A stretch of 64,000 nt of DNA from Mycolicibacter hiberniae (GTDB lineage: Bacteria; Actinomycetota; Actinomycetes; Mycobacteriales; Mycobacteriaceae): positions 3,596,001-3,660,000 of the forward strand of contig NZ_AP022609.1 of assembly GCF_010729485.1 (NCBI RefSeq), read 5' to 3'. Below the pieces are notes generated by a model that had not been told where the DNA came from, ran no database searches, and was given only the letters and a program-made list of their open reading frames with translations. Positions 8,477-15,307 of the stretch are shown here, in pieces (positions within the stretch are counted from its first letter, which is position 1; each line of letters begins with the position of its first letter). The position numbers and the translations under genes were made by a program.

Positions 8477-9595
8477 GTGAAGACCCCCATCTGCGAGCAG
8501 TACGGCATCGACTTTCCGCTGTTCGCCTTCAGCCACTGCCGCGACGTGGTGGCGGCGGTGACGAACGCGGGCGGCTTCGGTGTGCTCGGCGGCGCCGCCT
8601 ACACCCCCGAACAGCTGGATCAGGAGCTGACCTGGATCGATGAGCAGGTCAAGGGGAAGCCGTACGGCATCGACATCATCGTCCCGGCAAAGTTCGAGGG
8701 CAAGGGCGAGAACCTGTCCGGCCGCCAACTCTCCGGCCGGATCCCCGACGAGTACAAGTCATTCATCGCAGATCTGCTGGCCCAACACGACATCGAGCCC
8801 GACGAGACCCCCCGCCTGGGATCGGCGTTGCTGGCCGGCAGCGCCGGCGAGCAACTGCTCGAAGTTGCCGTCTCCCATCCCATCCGCCTCATGGCCAACG
8901 CGCTCGGCGTCCCGCCGGACTACATGATCAAGTCCGGAAAAGACAACGGCATCCCGGTTGCGGCCCTGGTGGGCGCCAAGGAGCACGCCATCAAACAGGT
9001 GGCCCACGGCGTCGACCTCATCGTCGCTCAAGGCACCGAGGCCGGCGGGCACTGCGGCGAAGTATCGACGCTGGTCGTGGTCCCCGAAGTCATCGAGGCC
9101 ATCGATGACGCCGTGCCCGTGCTCGCCGCCGGGGGGATCGTCACCGGCCGCCAGATGGCGGCGTGCGTGGCGCTGGGCGCCGCCGGTGCCTGGACCGGTT
9201 CGGTGTGGCTCACCACCGAGGAAGCCGAAACCGCGCCGCACACCGTGCAGAAGATGCTCGCGGCCAGCTCGCGGGACACCATCCGCTCCACGGGGCGCAC
9301 CGGCAAGCCCGCTCGCCAGCTGGTCTCGGACTGGACGGACGCGTGGCGGCCCAACGAGAAGGGCCATCCGACGTTGCCGTTGCCGCTGCAGTCCATGCTG
9401 GCCGAGCCGACGCTTCGTCGCATCGACAAGCTGGCGGCCACCGGGCATCAGGGCGCGCAGGCCCTCTCGACCTACTTCGTCGGCCAAGGCGTGGGCCTGA
9501 TGAACAAGGTGAAGCCGGCGCGCGACGTCGTGTTCGAGTTCGCCCGGGACTACCTCGCCGCCGCTGAACGCCTCGGCGACACCGTCAGCGACTGA
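8477..9595 (+). CDS. Nitronate monooxygenase family flavoprotein
   Basis: 372-residue FMN-dependent TIM-barrel enzyme of the nitronate monooxygenase (2-nitropropane dioxygenase) family, which oxidises alkyl nitronates or related acids. Visible: N-terminal GIDFPLFAFSHC, AGGFGVLGG phosphate-loop-like segment near residue 37, QGTEAGGHCGE around residue 185 carrying the conserved histidine, and LAAGGIVTGRQMAAC plus GAAGAWTGS for FMN phosphate binding. GTG at 8477 is preceded by AAGGAG. The middle insertion (KFEGKGENLSGRQLSGRIP) is typical of long mycobacterial paralogues. Physiological substrate unknown. The gene stands alone between the phosphodiesterase array and a convergent GNAT gene. Confidence 0.85.
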   Translation: MKTPICEQYGIDFPLFAFSHCRDVVAAVTNAGGFGVLGGAAYTPEQLDQELTWIDEQVKGKPYGIDIIVPAKFEGKGENLSGRQLSGRIPDEYKSFIADLLAQHDIEPDETPRLGSALLAGSAGEQLLEVAVSHPIRLMANALGVPPDYMIKSGKDNGIPVAALVGAKEHAIKQVAHGVDLIVAQGTEAGGHCGEVSTLVVVPEVIEAIDDAVPVLAAGGIVTGRQMAACVALGAAGAWTGSVWLTTEEAETAPHTVQKMLAASSRDTIRSTGRTGKPARQLVSDWTDAWRPNEKGHPTLPLPLQSMLAEPTLRRIDKLAATGHQGAQALSTYFVGQGVGLMNKVKPARDVVFEFARDYLAAAERLGDTVSD

Positions 9596-9609
9596 GCCGC
9601 ACCGGCCGG

Positions 9610-10221
9610 CTAGGGCGTCTGCGGCTCCCGCCACATCTTCCACAACGTCGGGCCGCCGTTGGGCACCTTGATCTCGCCGATCACACGGAAACCGAACCGC
9701 TCGTAGTACGGCACGTTCTCCGCTTTGCTCGACTCGAGGTAGGCCGGGCACAACTCGGCGTCACAGCGATCCAGCCGCGGCTGCATGACGGCCTGCCCGA
9801 AGCCGCGCCCCCGCACCGCGGGGTCGCTGCCGATCACCGCCAGGTACCAGTGCGGCTCGTCGGGGTGGTTGGCATCCAGCAGATCGGTCAGGGCGCGGCC
9901 CTGGGAGAGCCGAAAGCCCAGAGACAAGAGCAACGACGGCACCATCCGCAGCTGCGACCACACCGACTGTTTCCAGCGGTTGGGCGGATCCCACAGCGCA
10001 GCCGCCCCGACATCCGCACCGTCGTACGCCACCTCGACTCCGCCGCCGGCCAGGTGGTGGAAGCGGGTCGAGGTGCCGAAGAACGTCGTCAGCTGTCCGG
10101 TGCGGGCGTCGTCATCGGGTAACAACCACATCGACACCGGGTCGTCGTAAAACGCCCGCCCCAAGGCCTGCGCCAGTGGTGTGATGTCCGGTTTGAGCGC
10201 GGGCCGCGCTTCGATTGCCAT
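9610..10221 (-). CDS. GNAT-family N-acetyltransferase
   Basis: 203 residues. A GNAT fold with the acetyl-CoA pyrophosphate loop DPAVRGRGFGQAVMQ near residue 130 and a C-terminal YYERFGFRV motif typical of the last strand and helix. N-terminal part has the usual FYDDPVSMWLLPDD. The start ATG at 10221 has TAATCT exactly six bases upstream on the minus strand and no Shine-Dalgarno sequence, which suits leaderless transcription. It converges with the nitronate monooxygenase gene with 14 bases between the stops. The acceptor substrate is not predictable. Confidence 0.85.
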   Translation of the reverse strand: MAIEARPALKPDITPLAQALGRAFYDDPVSMWLLPDDDARTGQLTTFFGTSTRFHHLAGGGVEVAYDGADVGAAALWDPPNRWKQSVWSQLRMVPSLLLSLGFRLSQGRALTDLLDANHPDEPHWYLAVIGSDPAVRGRGFGQAVMQPRLDRCDAELCPAYLESSKAENVPYYERFGFRVIGEIKVPNGGPTLWKMWREPQTP

Positions 10222-10615
10222 GCGGTTAGATTAATGTCTCGGGTCCGGCGGGTGCGCAGATTATTTGCGCGCGGGGGCGCTGGGCAGCGGCGTTCACGCC
10301 GGGCTTGCTTGCCGCACGCAGCCGATCCATCGGCTGCGGCCGCCTCGGTCCGCCGGTGATCCGCAGGCGAAATCCGGTACTGCACTAAGGAACTCATTCG
10401 GCTGTCCACCAAGGGGCTATGCCCCATCCGGCGACGACCACGGGCGCCAGGCCCGCCTTGCGGTGGGGGCGACGTTCTGGGCGGTCGGGACCAACACATC
10501 GGTTTCGCTCCCGCCCCACCAGCACCGGGGCCAACCAAACAGCCCGGGCGTTTACCCACCCGGTGACGGTATCCCTGGCTTAGCCTGGACCGAGATCGAA
10601 CCACAGGAGGAAGTA
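10222..10615. other. Intergenic stretch without a supported gene
   Basis: 394 bases between the GNAT gene and the glyoxalase-fold gene. Open frames exist on both strands but none shows family motifs or a convincing start. The only parts I can place are the leaderless -10 of the GNAT gene (TAATCT, minus strand, 10228-10233) and the AGGAGG ribosome site before 10616. The inner part has several GC-rich inverted repeats that could be decayed sequence. Confidence 0.4.
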
Positions 10616-10969
10616 GTGAGCGACCACGACATCCGGATGATCGTCTTGTCCACCGACAACCTGGACGAATCGATCAAGTTCTACAGCGAGACCCTGGGCA
10701 TGCCGCTGAAGTTTCGCGACGGGGCGCACTTCGCCGCCCTTGACGGCGGTTCGGTGACCCTGGCTCTGGCGACCGCGGTCGACCACCCCATCCACGGGCA
10801 GGTGGTGGTCGGCATCAAGACCGACGACGTCGACGGTGCGGCAAAGGCCATCGAAGCCAGCGGCGGCGGCATTGTGAAAGGCCCCTACGACGATGCCCAT
10901 GAGCGTCGGGCCGTGGTCTACGACAACAAGGGCAACGGACTGGTTTTCTATAAGCCGTTGGCGCGGTAG
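10616..10969 (+). CDS. Glyoxalase/bleomycin-resistance-fold (VOC) protein
   Basis: 117-residue single vicinal-oxygen-chelate domain. Pattern: IRMIVLSTDNLDESIKFY at the N-terminus, YSETLGMPLKF, then a second beta-alpha-beta half ending with YDDAHERRAVVYDNKGNGL, where the late acidic/His positions usually lie. GTG at 10616 follows AGGAGGAAGTA and is chosen over an upstream in-frame extension that has no ribosome site and no family similarity. One VOC module implies a dimer. Substrate unknown. Confidence 0.85.
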   Translation: MSDHDIRMIVLSTDNLDESIKFYSETLGMPLKFRDGAHFAALDGGSVTLALATAVDHPIHGQVVVGIKTDDVDGAAKAIEASGGGIVKGPYDDAHERRAVVYDNKGNGLVFYKPLAR

Positions 10970-11027
10970 GGGGATTTCCCTTTAGTCGCCGCGCTGCATT
11001 CGACCGGTGTGTCGCCGGATTCGAGTT

Positions 11028-11033
11028 TAACAT
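11028..11033 (+). promoter_or_regulatory. Leaderless-type -10 of small-protein family member 1
   Basis: TAACAT followed by CCGGATT (7 bases) and the GTG start at 11041. The same module TAnnAT-CCGCACT-GTG/ATG recurs before members 2, 3, 5 (diverged) and the short ORF at 15161. Confidence 0.6.
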
Positions 11034-11040
11034 CCGGATT

Positions 11041-11529
11041 GTGACGATGACACCGCCACCGTGGCCTGCGCCGCCGCCCGCCCAGTCACGGGGGCGGTCA
11101 ACAGCGATAGTTGCGGTGGTTGCTGCGTTGTTGGCCGCAGCCGCGTTGATAGTGGCAGTTGTTTCTCTGACCCGATCGGCGCCGGCCGCACTACCGGGTT
11201 TCACATCAGCACAGAAGGCCGATGCGAAGGACCGGCTCTGCGCTCGTTACAAGCTTGCAGCCAACGCGGAGCACATCGAGACGAACACGTCCAATAACAT
11301 TGCGCTCGCGCGCCTCTCGGCAACCAATGGTGCACTGATCCTTGAGACGGCTGCGATGGACCCCGCCTTGGACCTCCAGTACCGCGACGCGGCAAAAGCT
11401 CTGGCACTCAGTTATCAGACTCTCGTCGCCGTGGCCACTGGCAGCGAGGAGGATGACCCGCAGCTAGGTGCAGCGATCAACGACGCGAACGCTAAAGTTC
11501 GCGTGATGCATGAGCTCTGCGGCGATTAA
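11041..11529 (+). CDS. Small Pro-rich membrane-anchored two-cysteine protein, family member 1
   Basis: 162 residues, an unnamed mycobacterial family often labelled alanine/proline-rich membrane protein. Layout: N-terminal Pro-rich cytosolic tail (MTMTPPPWPAPPP), one transmembrane helix at about residues 22-45 (AIVAVVAALLAAAALIVAVV), then an exported domain of about 110 residues with LCARYKLA near residue 63, LARLSATNGALILETAA, DAAKALALSY and a C-terminal LCGD. Two cysteines, one in LC..Y and one in the last four residues, recur throughout the family and probably form a disulfide. No function known. First of a tandem array. Confidence 0.75.
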   Translation: MTMTPPPWPAPPPAQSRGRSTAIVAVVAALLAAAALIVAVVSLTRSAPAALPGFTSAQKADAKDRLCARYKLAANAEHIETNTSNNIALARLSATNGALILETAAMDPALDLQYRDAAKALALSYQTLVAVATGSEEDDPQLGAAINDANAKVRVMHELCGD

Positions 11530-11612
11530 TCCAGCGCCCCAGGTCTCTGTAATTGCGCTGGCGACTAAACGCGGTTCTAGCCCGGATGTAAACGCAGAAT
11601 CGCGTCGCGGGC

Positions 11613-11618
11613 TACCAT
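11613..11618 (+). promoter_or_regulatory. Leaderless-type -10 of family member 2
   Basis: TACCAT, then CCGCACT (7 bases), then GTG at 11626. Confidence 0.6.
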
Positions 11619-11625
11619 CCGCACT

Positions 11626-12111
11626 GTGACGATGACACCACCGCCTTGGCCCGCGCCGCCGCCTGGTCGACCCAGTGGCCGGCCGATCGCCGCGCTAACC
11701 ATCGGCCTTATCGCCACCGCTGTAGTGGCTATAGCGGGCGTTCTCATTAGCCTCAACCGGCCCGCCCCGCCCGTGGCCACGTACTCCACCGGCGAGAGGG
11801 CTGCGGCAAAAGTACAGTTCTGCGAGAGATACCGACTGGCTGTTCGCGCTTCCCAAATCGATACAGCCCCAGGCGGCGAGATTGCTTTGGCGCGTATTGC
11901 CATGGTCAATGGTGCCCAGATACTCGAAACGGCGGTTGCCGATCCATCGCTTGACGCCAGTCTCCGCGACGCTGGACAAGCGTTGGCACTGTCCTTCCAA
12001 ACCCAGGCAGCATTGGCCAGCATCGAAACCGGCATGTCGGCGACATGGCAGCAAATAGTTGACGACACGAACGCTAAAGATCGAGCGGTGAAGGCGCTGT
12101 GCGGTGAGTGA
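11626..12111 (+). CDS. Small Pro-rich membrane-anchored two-cysteine protein, family member 2
   Basis: 161 residues, same layout as the preceding gene: MTMTPPPWPAPPPG tail, transmembrane helix about 24-47 (IGLIATAVVAIAGVLISL), FCERYRLA, LARIAMVNGAQILETAVADP, and final LCGE. Its first seven codons are almost identical to those of member 1, whereas the exported part has diverged far more, so the N-terminus and promoter look like the conserved part of the cassette. 96 bases separate it from member 1, with an independent promoter. Function unknown. Confidence 0.75.
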   Translation: MTMTPPPWPAPPPGRPSGRPIAALTIGLIATAVVAIAGVLISLNRPAPPVATYSTGERAAAKVQFCERYRLAVRASQIDTAPGGEIALARIAMVNGAQILETAVADPSLDASLRDAGQALALSFQTQAALASIETGMSATWQQIVDDTNAKDRAVKALCGE

Positions 12112-12181
12112 GCACATAGATGGCCAGCTACGGCAGGTCGTGTAATGAGCAGTTCTCGGCTCCGGCGCCGGCACATCGAGT

Positions 12182-12187
12182 TACGAT
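12182..12187 (+). promoter_or_regulatory. Leaderless-type -10 of family member 3
   Basis: TACGAT, then CCGCGAT (7 bases), then GTG at 12195. The module is intact although the gene it serves is frameshifted. Confidence 0.55.
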
Positions 12188-12194
12188 CCGCGAT

Positions 12195-12670
12195 GTGAGC
12201 GTCTCGCCGCAGCCCTGGTCTGCAGCGCCACCAGCGCCCCCGCCCCGCCAGCTGGGTATCGTTTTCCCCTACTCAGTACCGCCTTGACGGTGGTGGCCCT
12301 GGTGGTAGCCGTCGCGGCATTTGCCCGGGCTACGCCCCGCCCGACTTATACCGCTGCAGAGAAGGCGGCAGCTGGGGAAAAGCTATGCAACCAGTACAAA
12401 CTCGCGGGGCGCGCTGCGCACGTCGAAACCCGAGCCGACGGGGATACCGCACTGGCGAGGATTTCCATGGTCAACGGAGCGCTCATCCTTGAGACTGCCG
12501 CCTCAGACCCGGCCATAGACTCAAAATACCGCGAAGCCGCCCGCGAACTGGCGGATTCCTACCGAACAATGGCAGCTTCAGGCAGCATTGGCGGTCCGGA
12601 CGAATACCAGGATCTGATTAACATCACGAACGCCAAGTTATCAACAATGAAATCCCTGTGCGGCGACTGA
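12195..12670 (+). pseudogene. Family member 3, frameshifted after the Pro-rich tail
   Basis: GTG at 12195 opens a family-like tail (VSVSPQPWSAAPPAPPP) but this frame stops at about 12285. The rest of the protein (transmembrane LTVVALVVAVAAF, LCNQYKLA, LARISMVNGALILETAASDP, final LCGD) continues in the frame one base back, to 12670. The switch falls in or just after the C-rich tract at about 12233-12249. Loss of one base there would explain it. Alternatives: sequencing error in the tract, slippage-based phase variation, or a start at TTG 12284 giving a 128-residue form with no cytosolic tail. The downstream frame shows no other damage, which favours a recent or reversible event. Confidence 0.65.
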
Positions 12671-12762
12671 GCGAACCAGCCGCCCACGCCGCGTGGACCA
12701 GGATTTCTTCAGCCGCGCTGCGCGCCACCAAATGAACGTGAGCGCGGTGCCCGGGCGCAGTC

Positions 12763-12768
12763 TATATT
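12763..12768 (+). promoter_or_regulatory. Leaderless-type -10 of family member 4
   Basis: TATATT, then CGCGAC (6 bases), then GTG at 12775. No Shine-Dalgarno sequence is present. Confidence 0.55.
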
Positions 12769-12774
12769 CGCGAC

Positions 12775-13254
12775 GTGAACACGAATTCGCCGCATTTGCC
12801 TGCATCACTTCCCCCCGCCCGCGCGGGGCGCCCGGCCATAGCGCTCGCGGCGTTAGCGGTCCTGATTTCAGCCACGGCATTGATGGTCGCGCTCACCCGG
12901 CCGTCAGAAGGTGCGGAGCGGCCCTTCACGGCTACTCAGAGGGCTGACGCGAAGGACCATCTCTGCCGCAGTTACAGGCTGGCAGCCCACGCGGAACATA
13001 TCGAGACCAATATGCCGGACAACGCAGCACTCGGGCGTCTGTCTGCTACCAATGGCGCATTGATCCTTCAAACTGCCGCAGCCGACCCAGCTGTTGAAAC
13101 CAAATATCGCGATGCAGCCCGCAACCTCGCACTCAGCTATCAAAAGCTCGTTGCGATTGCTACCGGTAGAAACGCTAATGACCCGGAAATCACTGATGCG
13201 ATCGCGGACGCGAACGCCAAAGACAGAGTGATGGTGGAGCTGTGTGGAGAGTGA
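12775..13254 (+). CDS. Small membrane-anchored two-cysteine protein, family member 4
   Basis: 159 residues. The tail here is MNTNSPHLPASLPPARAG rather than the PPPW type; the transmembrane helix follows at about 20-42 (AIALAALAVLISATALMVAL). Exported part closest to member 1: LCRSYRLAAHAEHIETN, LGRLSATNGALILQTAAADP, DAARNLALSYQKLVA, final LCGE. It is likely a duplicate of the member 1 lineage with a replaced N-terminus. Function unknown. Confidence 0.75.
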   Translation: MNTNSPHLPASLPPARAGRPAIALAALAVLISATALMVALTRPSEGAERPFTATQRADAKDHLCRSYRLAAHAEHIETNMPDNAALGRLSATNGALILQTAAADPAVETKYRDAARNLALSYQKLVAIATGRNANDPEITDAIADANAKDRVMVELCGE

Positions 13255-13639
13255 CGCCACTTAACGGCCAATCGGCCTTCGCCAGGGCTACGCTTCTGTT
13301 GATCGGCGCAACGCGCTAATCGCAATCGACGCTTCTGGCGGGATCCCGCTGTAGACCGCACGCGCCGACAGACGCTAACACGCCATGCCGGAGGTTGATC
13401 TCCTGACGGTTGCCTTAATTGTAGAGAGCAGTACGTGGCCTCAGTTGACGACATGAACGCCAAGGACCTGGTCATGCTGCGGATATGCGGCAGGTAGCCA
13501 AGGCGTATCTGGCAGGTATCGAATTCCTCAAAATACAATAGCGGGGTTTGCAGACCACTCGTTCGAGCTTAACCCTGATAGGTGCCGGCACTAAAGCGGC
13601 CGCCCCTTCCTAGCAAGGGGCGGCGATACCCTCCGAAAG
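13255..13639. other. Gap in the tandem array holding a decayed family copy
   Basis: 385 bases between members 4 and 5. The only recognisable coding trace is the C-terminal fragment at 13435-13497. The rest carries no homology I can see, but its length is close to what an extra family member would occupy. Confidence 0.5.
13435..13497 (+). pseudogene. C-terminal remnant of a further family member
   Basis: Frame reading VDDMNAKDLVMLRICGR then TAG. It aligns with family C-termini such as INDANAKVRVMHELCGD and IADANAKDRVMVELCGE, keeping the terminal cysteine. Nothing of the membrane helix or LC..Y segment is recognisable upstream, so this is what remains after deletion or decay of a complete copy. 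Confidence 0.65.
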
Positions 13640-14122
13640 GTGACCATGTTGCCGCCCTCCTGGCCTGAGACGTCCCCCGTTTGTGCGCACAGCCGGTCCA
13701 CACTGCTAGTACAGACCTTCACGGTGATCATTTCGTTGGCCGCGCTTACCCTGGGAATTGTGGCGGTCAATCGGCCCTCTTCCTCACCTGCCTACACCGA
13801 GGCGCATAGAGCTGCGGCGCTGTCGATGCTTTGCGAGCGATACAGGCTTGCCGCCGAGAGCGTGAAAATTGAGACGACGACCCCCGACAACGCTGCTTTG
13901 GCGCGAATTGCTCTAACAAACGGTGCCGTTATGCTCGAGACCGCTGGAGCAGACCCTGCACTCGACGCATCCGTGCGTGATGCTGTTCGTGAACTGGCGC
14001 TGGGGTACCAGGATTTAACGGCGATGGGAACCGCCGGCATTGTGAATGAATCTCAGTTCGAGTCCCGCATGGACGCCGTCAATGACAAAAATCGCGTGCT
14101 GAAGGAGGTCTGCAGACGGTGA
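13640..14122 (+). CDS. Small membrane-anchored two-cysteine protein, family member 5
   Basis: 160 residues. Tail MTMLPPSWPETSP, transmembrane helix about 25-46 (TVIISLAALTLGIVAV), LCERYRLAAESVKIETT, LARIALTNGAVMLETAGADP, DAVRELALGYQ, and a C-terminal VCRR. Here the LCG motif is altered but the cysteine is kept. TACCCT at 13627 lies seven bases before the GTG start, so the leaderless layout holds; AAAGG directly abuts the start and is too close to act as a ribosome site. Function unknown. Confidence 0.75.
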   Translation: MTMLPPSWPETSPVCAHSRSTLLVQTFTVIISLAALTLGIVAVNRPSSSPAYTEAHRAAALSMLCERYRLAAESVKIETTTPDNAALARIALTNGAVMLETAGADPALDASVRDAVRELALGYQDLTAMGTAGIVNESQFESRMDAVNDKNRVLKEVCRR

Positions 14123-14385
14123 TCGGCGCCCAACGGACTGGTACGTCACCTACGCCACTTCAAGCAGGTTCACTGAACGGAGCGAGGCTAAACAGCCGGG
14201 CGGCCCTCATTTCCAGCGACAGGCGGCGCTGTTCGAATACCGCGCGGTGCTCGGCATCGCAGCGGGAACAAAGTCGGTGATCGACAATCTCCCGGTGTAG
14301 ATAGGTATAGGGTCGGGCCAAAGGTGGGATCAGGCTTCTCGGAGACAACGATGGCGCTCGTCGTGGCTATGGAAGGGCTTCCCGC

Positions 14386-14871
14386 ATGACTTCCAAACTG
14401 GCCCTTAGCGCTACACCGCCCCATGAGATTGCGCCGCCCCACCGGTCGTCACGCCTTCTCATCCCAATTCTCGTTGCACTTTCGGTTTCCGCTTTGGTCG
14501 TGGCAATCGTGGCGCTAGTCCGGCCAACCCAACCTTTGACTTCCGTTCATACGGAGCAGCAACGCATCGCCGCGAAGGCACACCTGTGCGAGACGTACAG
14601 CCTCGCGGCGGACGCTGAGCACGTTGAAACCAACGGCGACGACCCCGCTTTGGCACGCATTTCACTGGTGAACGGGGCCGGCATGCTCGAATCGGCGACT
14701 TCTGACCCTGCGCTCGAGGCCGAATATGGCGCCGCTGCAAAAGCGCTGGCGCAGTCGTATCGGGCGATGGCAGCCGGAGCGTCACTGGGCTCTGAAGACT
14801 CCGTGTATAAGTCGGCACTCAAAGCTGTGATTGCCCAAGAGAGCGTGCTGAAGCTTTTTTGCGGGCAGTGA
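14386..14871 (+). CDS. Small membrane-anchored two-cysteine protein, family member 6
   Basis: 161 residues. Tail MTSKLALSATPPHEIAPPH, transmembrane helix about 26-48 (LLIPILVALSVSALVVAIVAL), LCETYSLAADAEHVETN, LARISLVNGAGMLESATSDP, AAAKALAQSYRAMA, and C-terminal FCGQ. Unlike the others it lacks the TAnnnT box directly before the start; instead GGAAGG lies nine bases upstream of the ATG, so it is probably translated from a leadered mRNA. Upstream, 14123-14385 shows no gene. Confidence 0.75.
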   Translation: MTSKLALSATPPHEIAPPHRSSRLLIPILVALSVSALVVAIVALVRPTQPLTSVHTEQQRIAAKAHLCETYSLAADAEHVETNGDDPALARISLVNGAGMLESATSDPALEAEYGAAAKALAQSYRAMAAGASLGSEDSVYKSALKAVIAQESVLKLFCGQ

Positions 14872-15147
14872 ACTGATTTTTCGCCGGCATCTTTGAACCA
14901 GCCCTTGGCGTCGCGTGCCGTTGGTCGCGGTGGCGTCCCCCGCGGTCAGCCGCTTTAGGGCTAGGCCGTCCGCATCCGACGGAGGCCTGTGGGTGGCCGC
15001 CCCCGCAGGCCCCACACATAGCGTTTGCCTGTCGGTACTTCCATCCCCGCTGCACATAGGGCGGATCCACGAGCCCACCTGGGGCTAGCAAATTTCGCGC
15101 GCAGACCCTGCAGTCACACGATGTAAGCGAGAATTCGGCAGGAAGAT

Positions 15148-15153
15148 TAACAT
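15148..15153 (+). promoter_or_regulatory. Leaderless-type -10 before the short ORF and EspK-like gene
   Basis: TAACAT, then CCGCACT, then ATG at 15161. The 13 bases TAACATCCGCACT match the modules of family members 1 and 2 almost exactly, so the small-protein promoter cassette also drives the following operon. Confidence 0.6.
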
Positions 15154-15160
15154 CCGCACT

Positions 15161-15307
15161 ATGGCCACCCCAGAACCGGACCGGCTGGCAACGTCGGATG
15201 TCCCTCCCCGGCGCGACGGGCGCGGCTTAACTCTCAGTGGGTATGTGGCTTCGGCCGCTGCGGCTAACGCCGAAGAGCGCAACCCGAAAGCTTCCTGCTG
15301 TGACTGA
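15161..15307 (+). CDS. Short leader-like ORF overlapping the EspK-like gene
   Basis: 48 residues: Pro/Arg-rich N-terminus (MATPEPDRLATSDVPP), an Ala-rich middle (YVASAAAANAEE) and a CCD terminus. It starts at the position where the family cassette places the start codon, and its stop overlaps the GTG at 15300 of the next gene by eight bases in another frame, an arrangement that allows translational coupling. It may be a real small protein, a leader peptide, or the N-terminal stub of a family member fused to foreign sequence. No homologue recognised. Confidence 0.45.
   Translation: MATPEPDRLATSDVPPRRDGRGLTLSGYVASAAAANAEERNPKASCCD

Noticed and set aside
15237..15299. ATG 15237 as start of the EspK-like gene
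   Set aside because: Lies within the short ORF that carries the start module; residues up to GTG 15300 have no Esp-like character.
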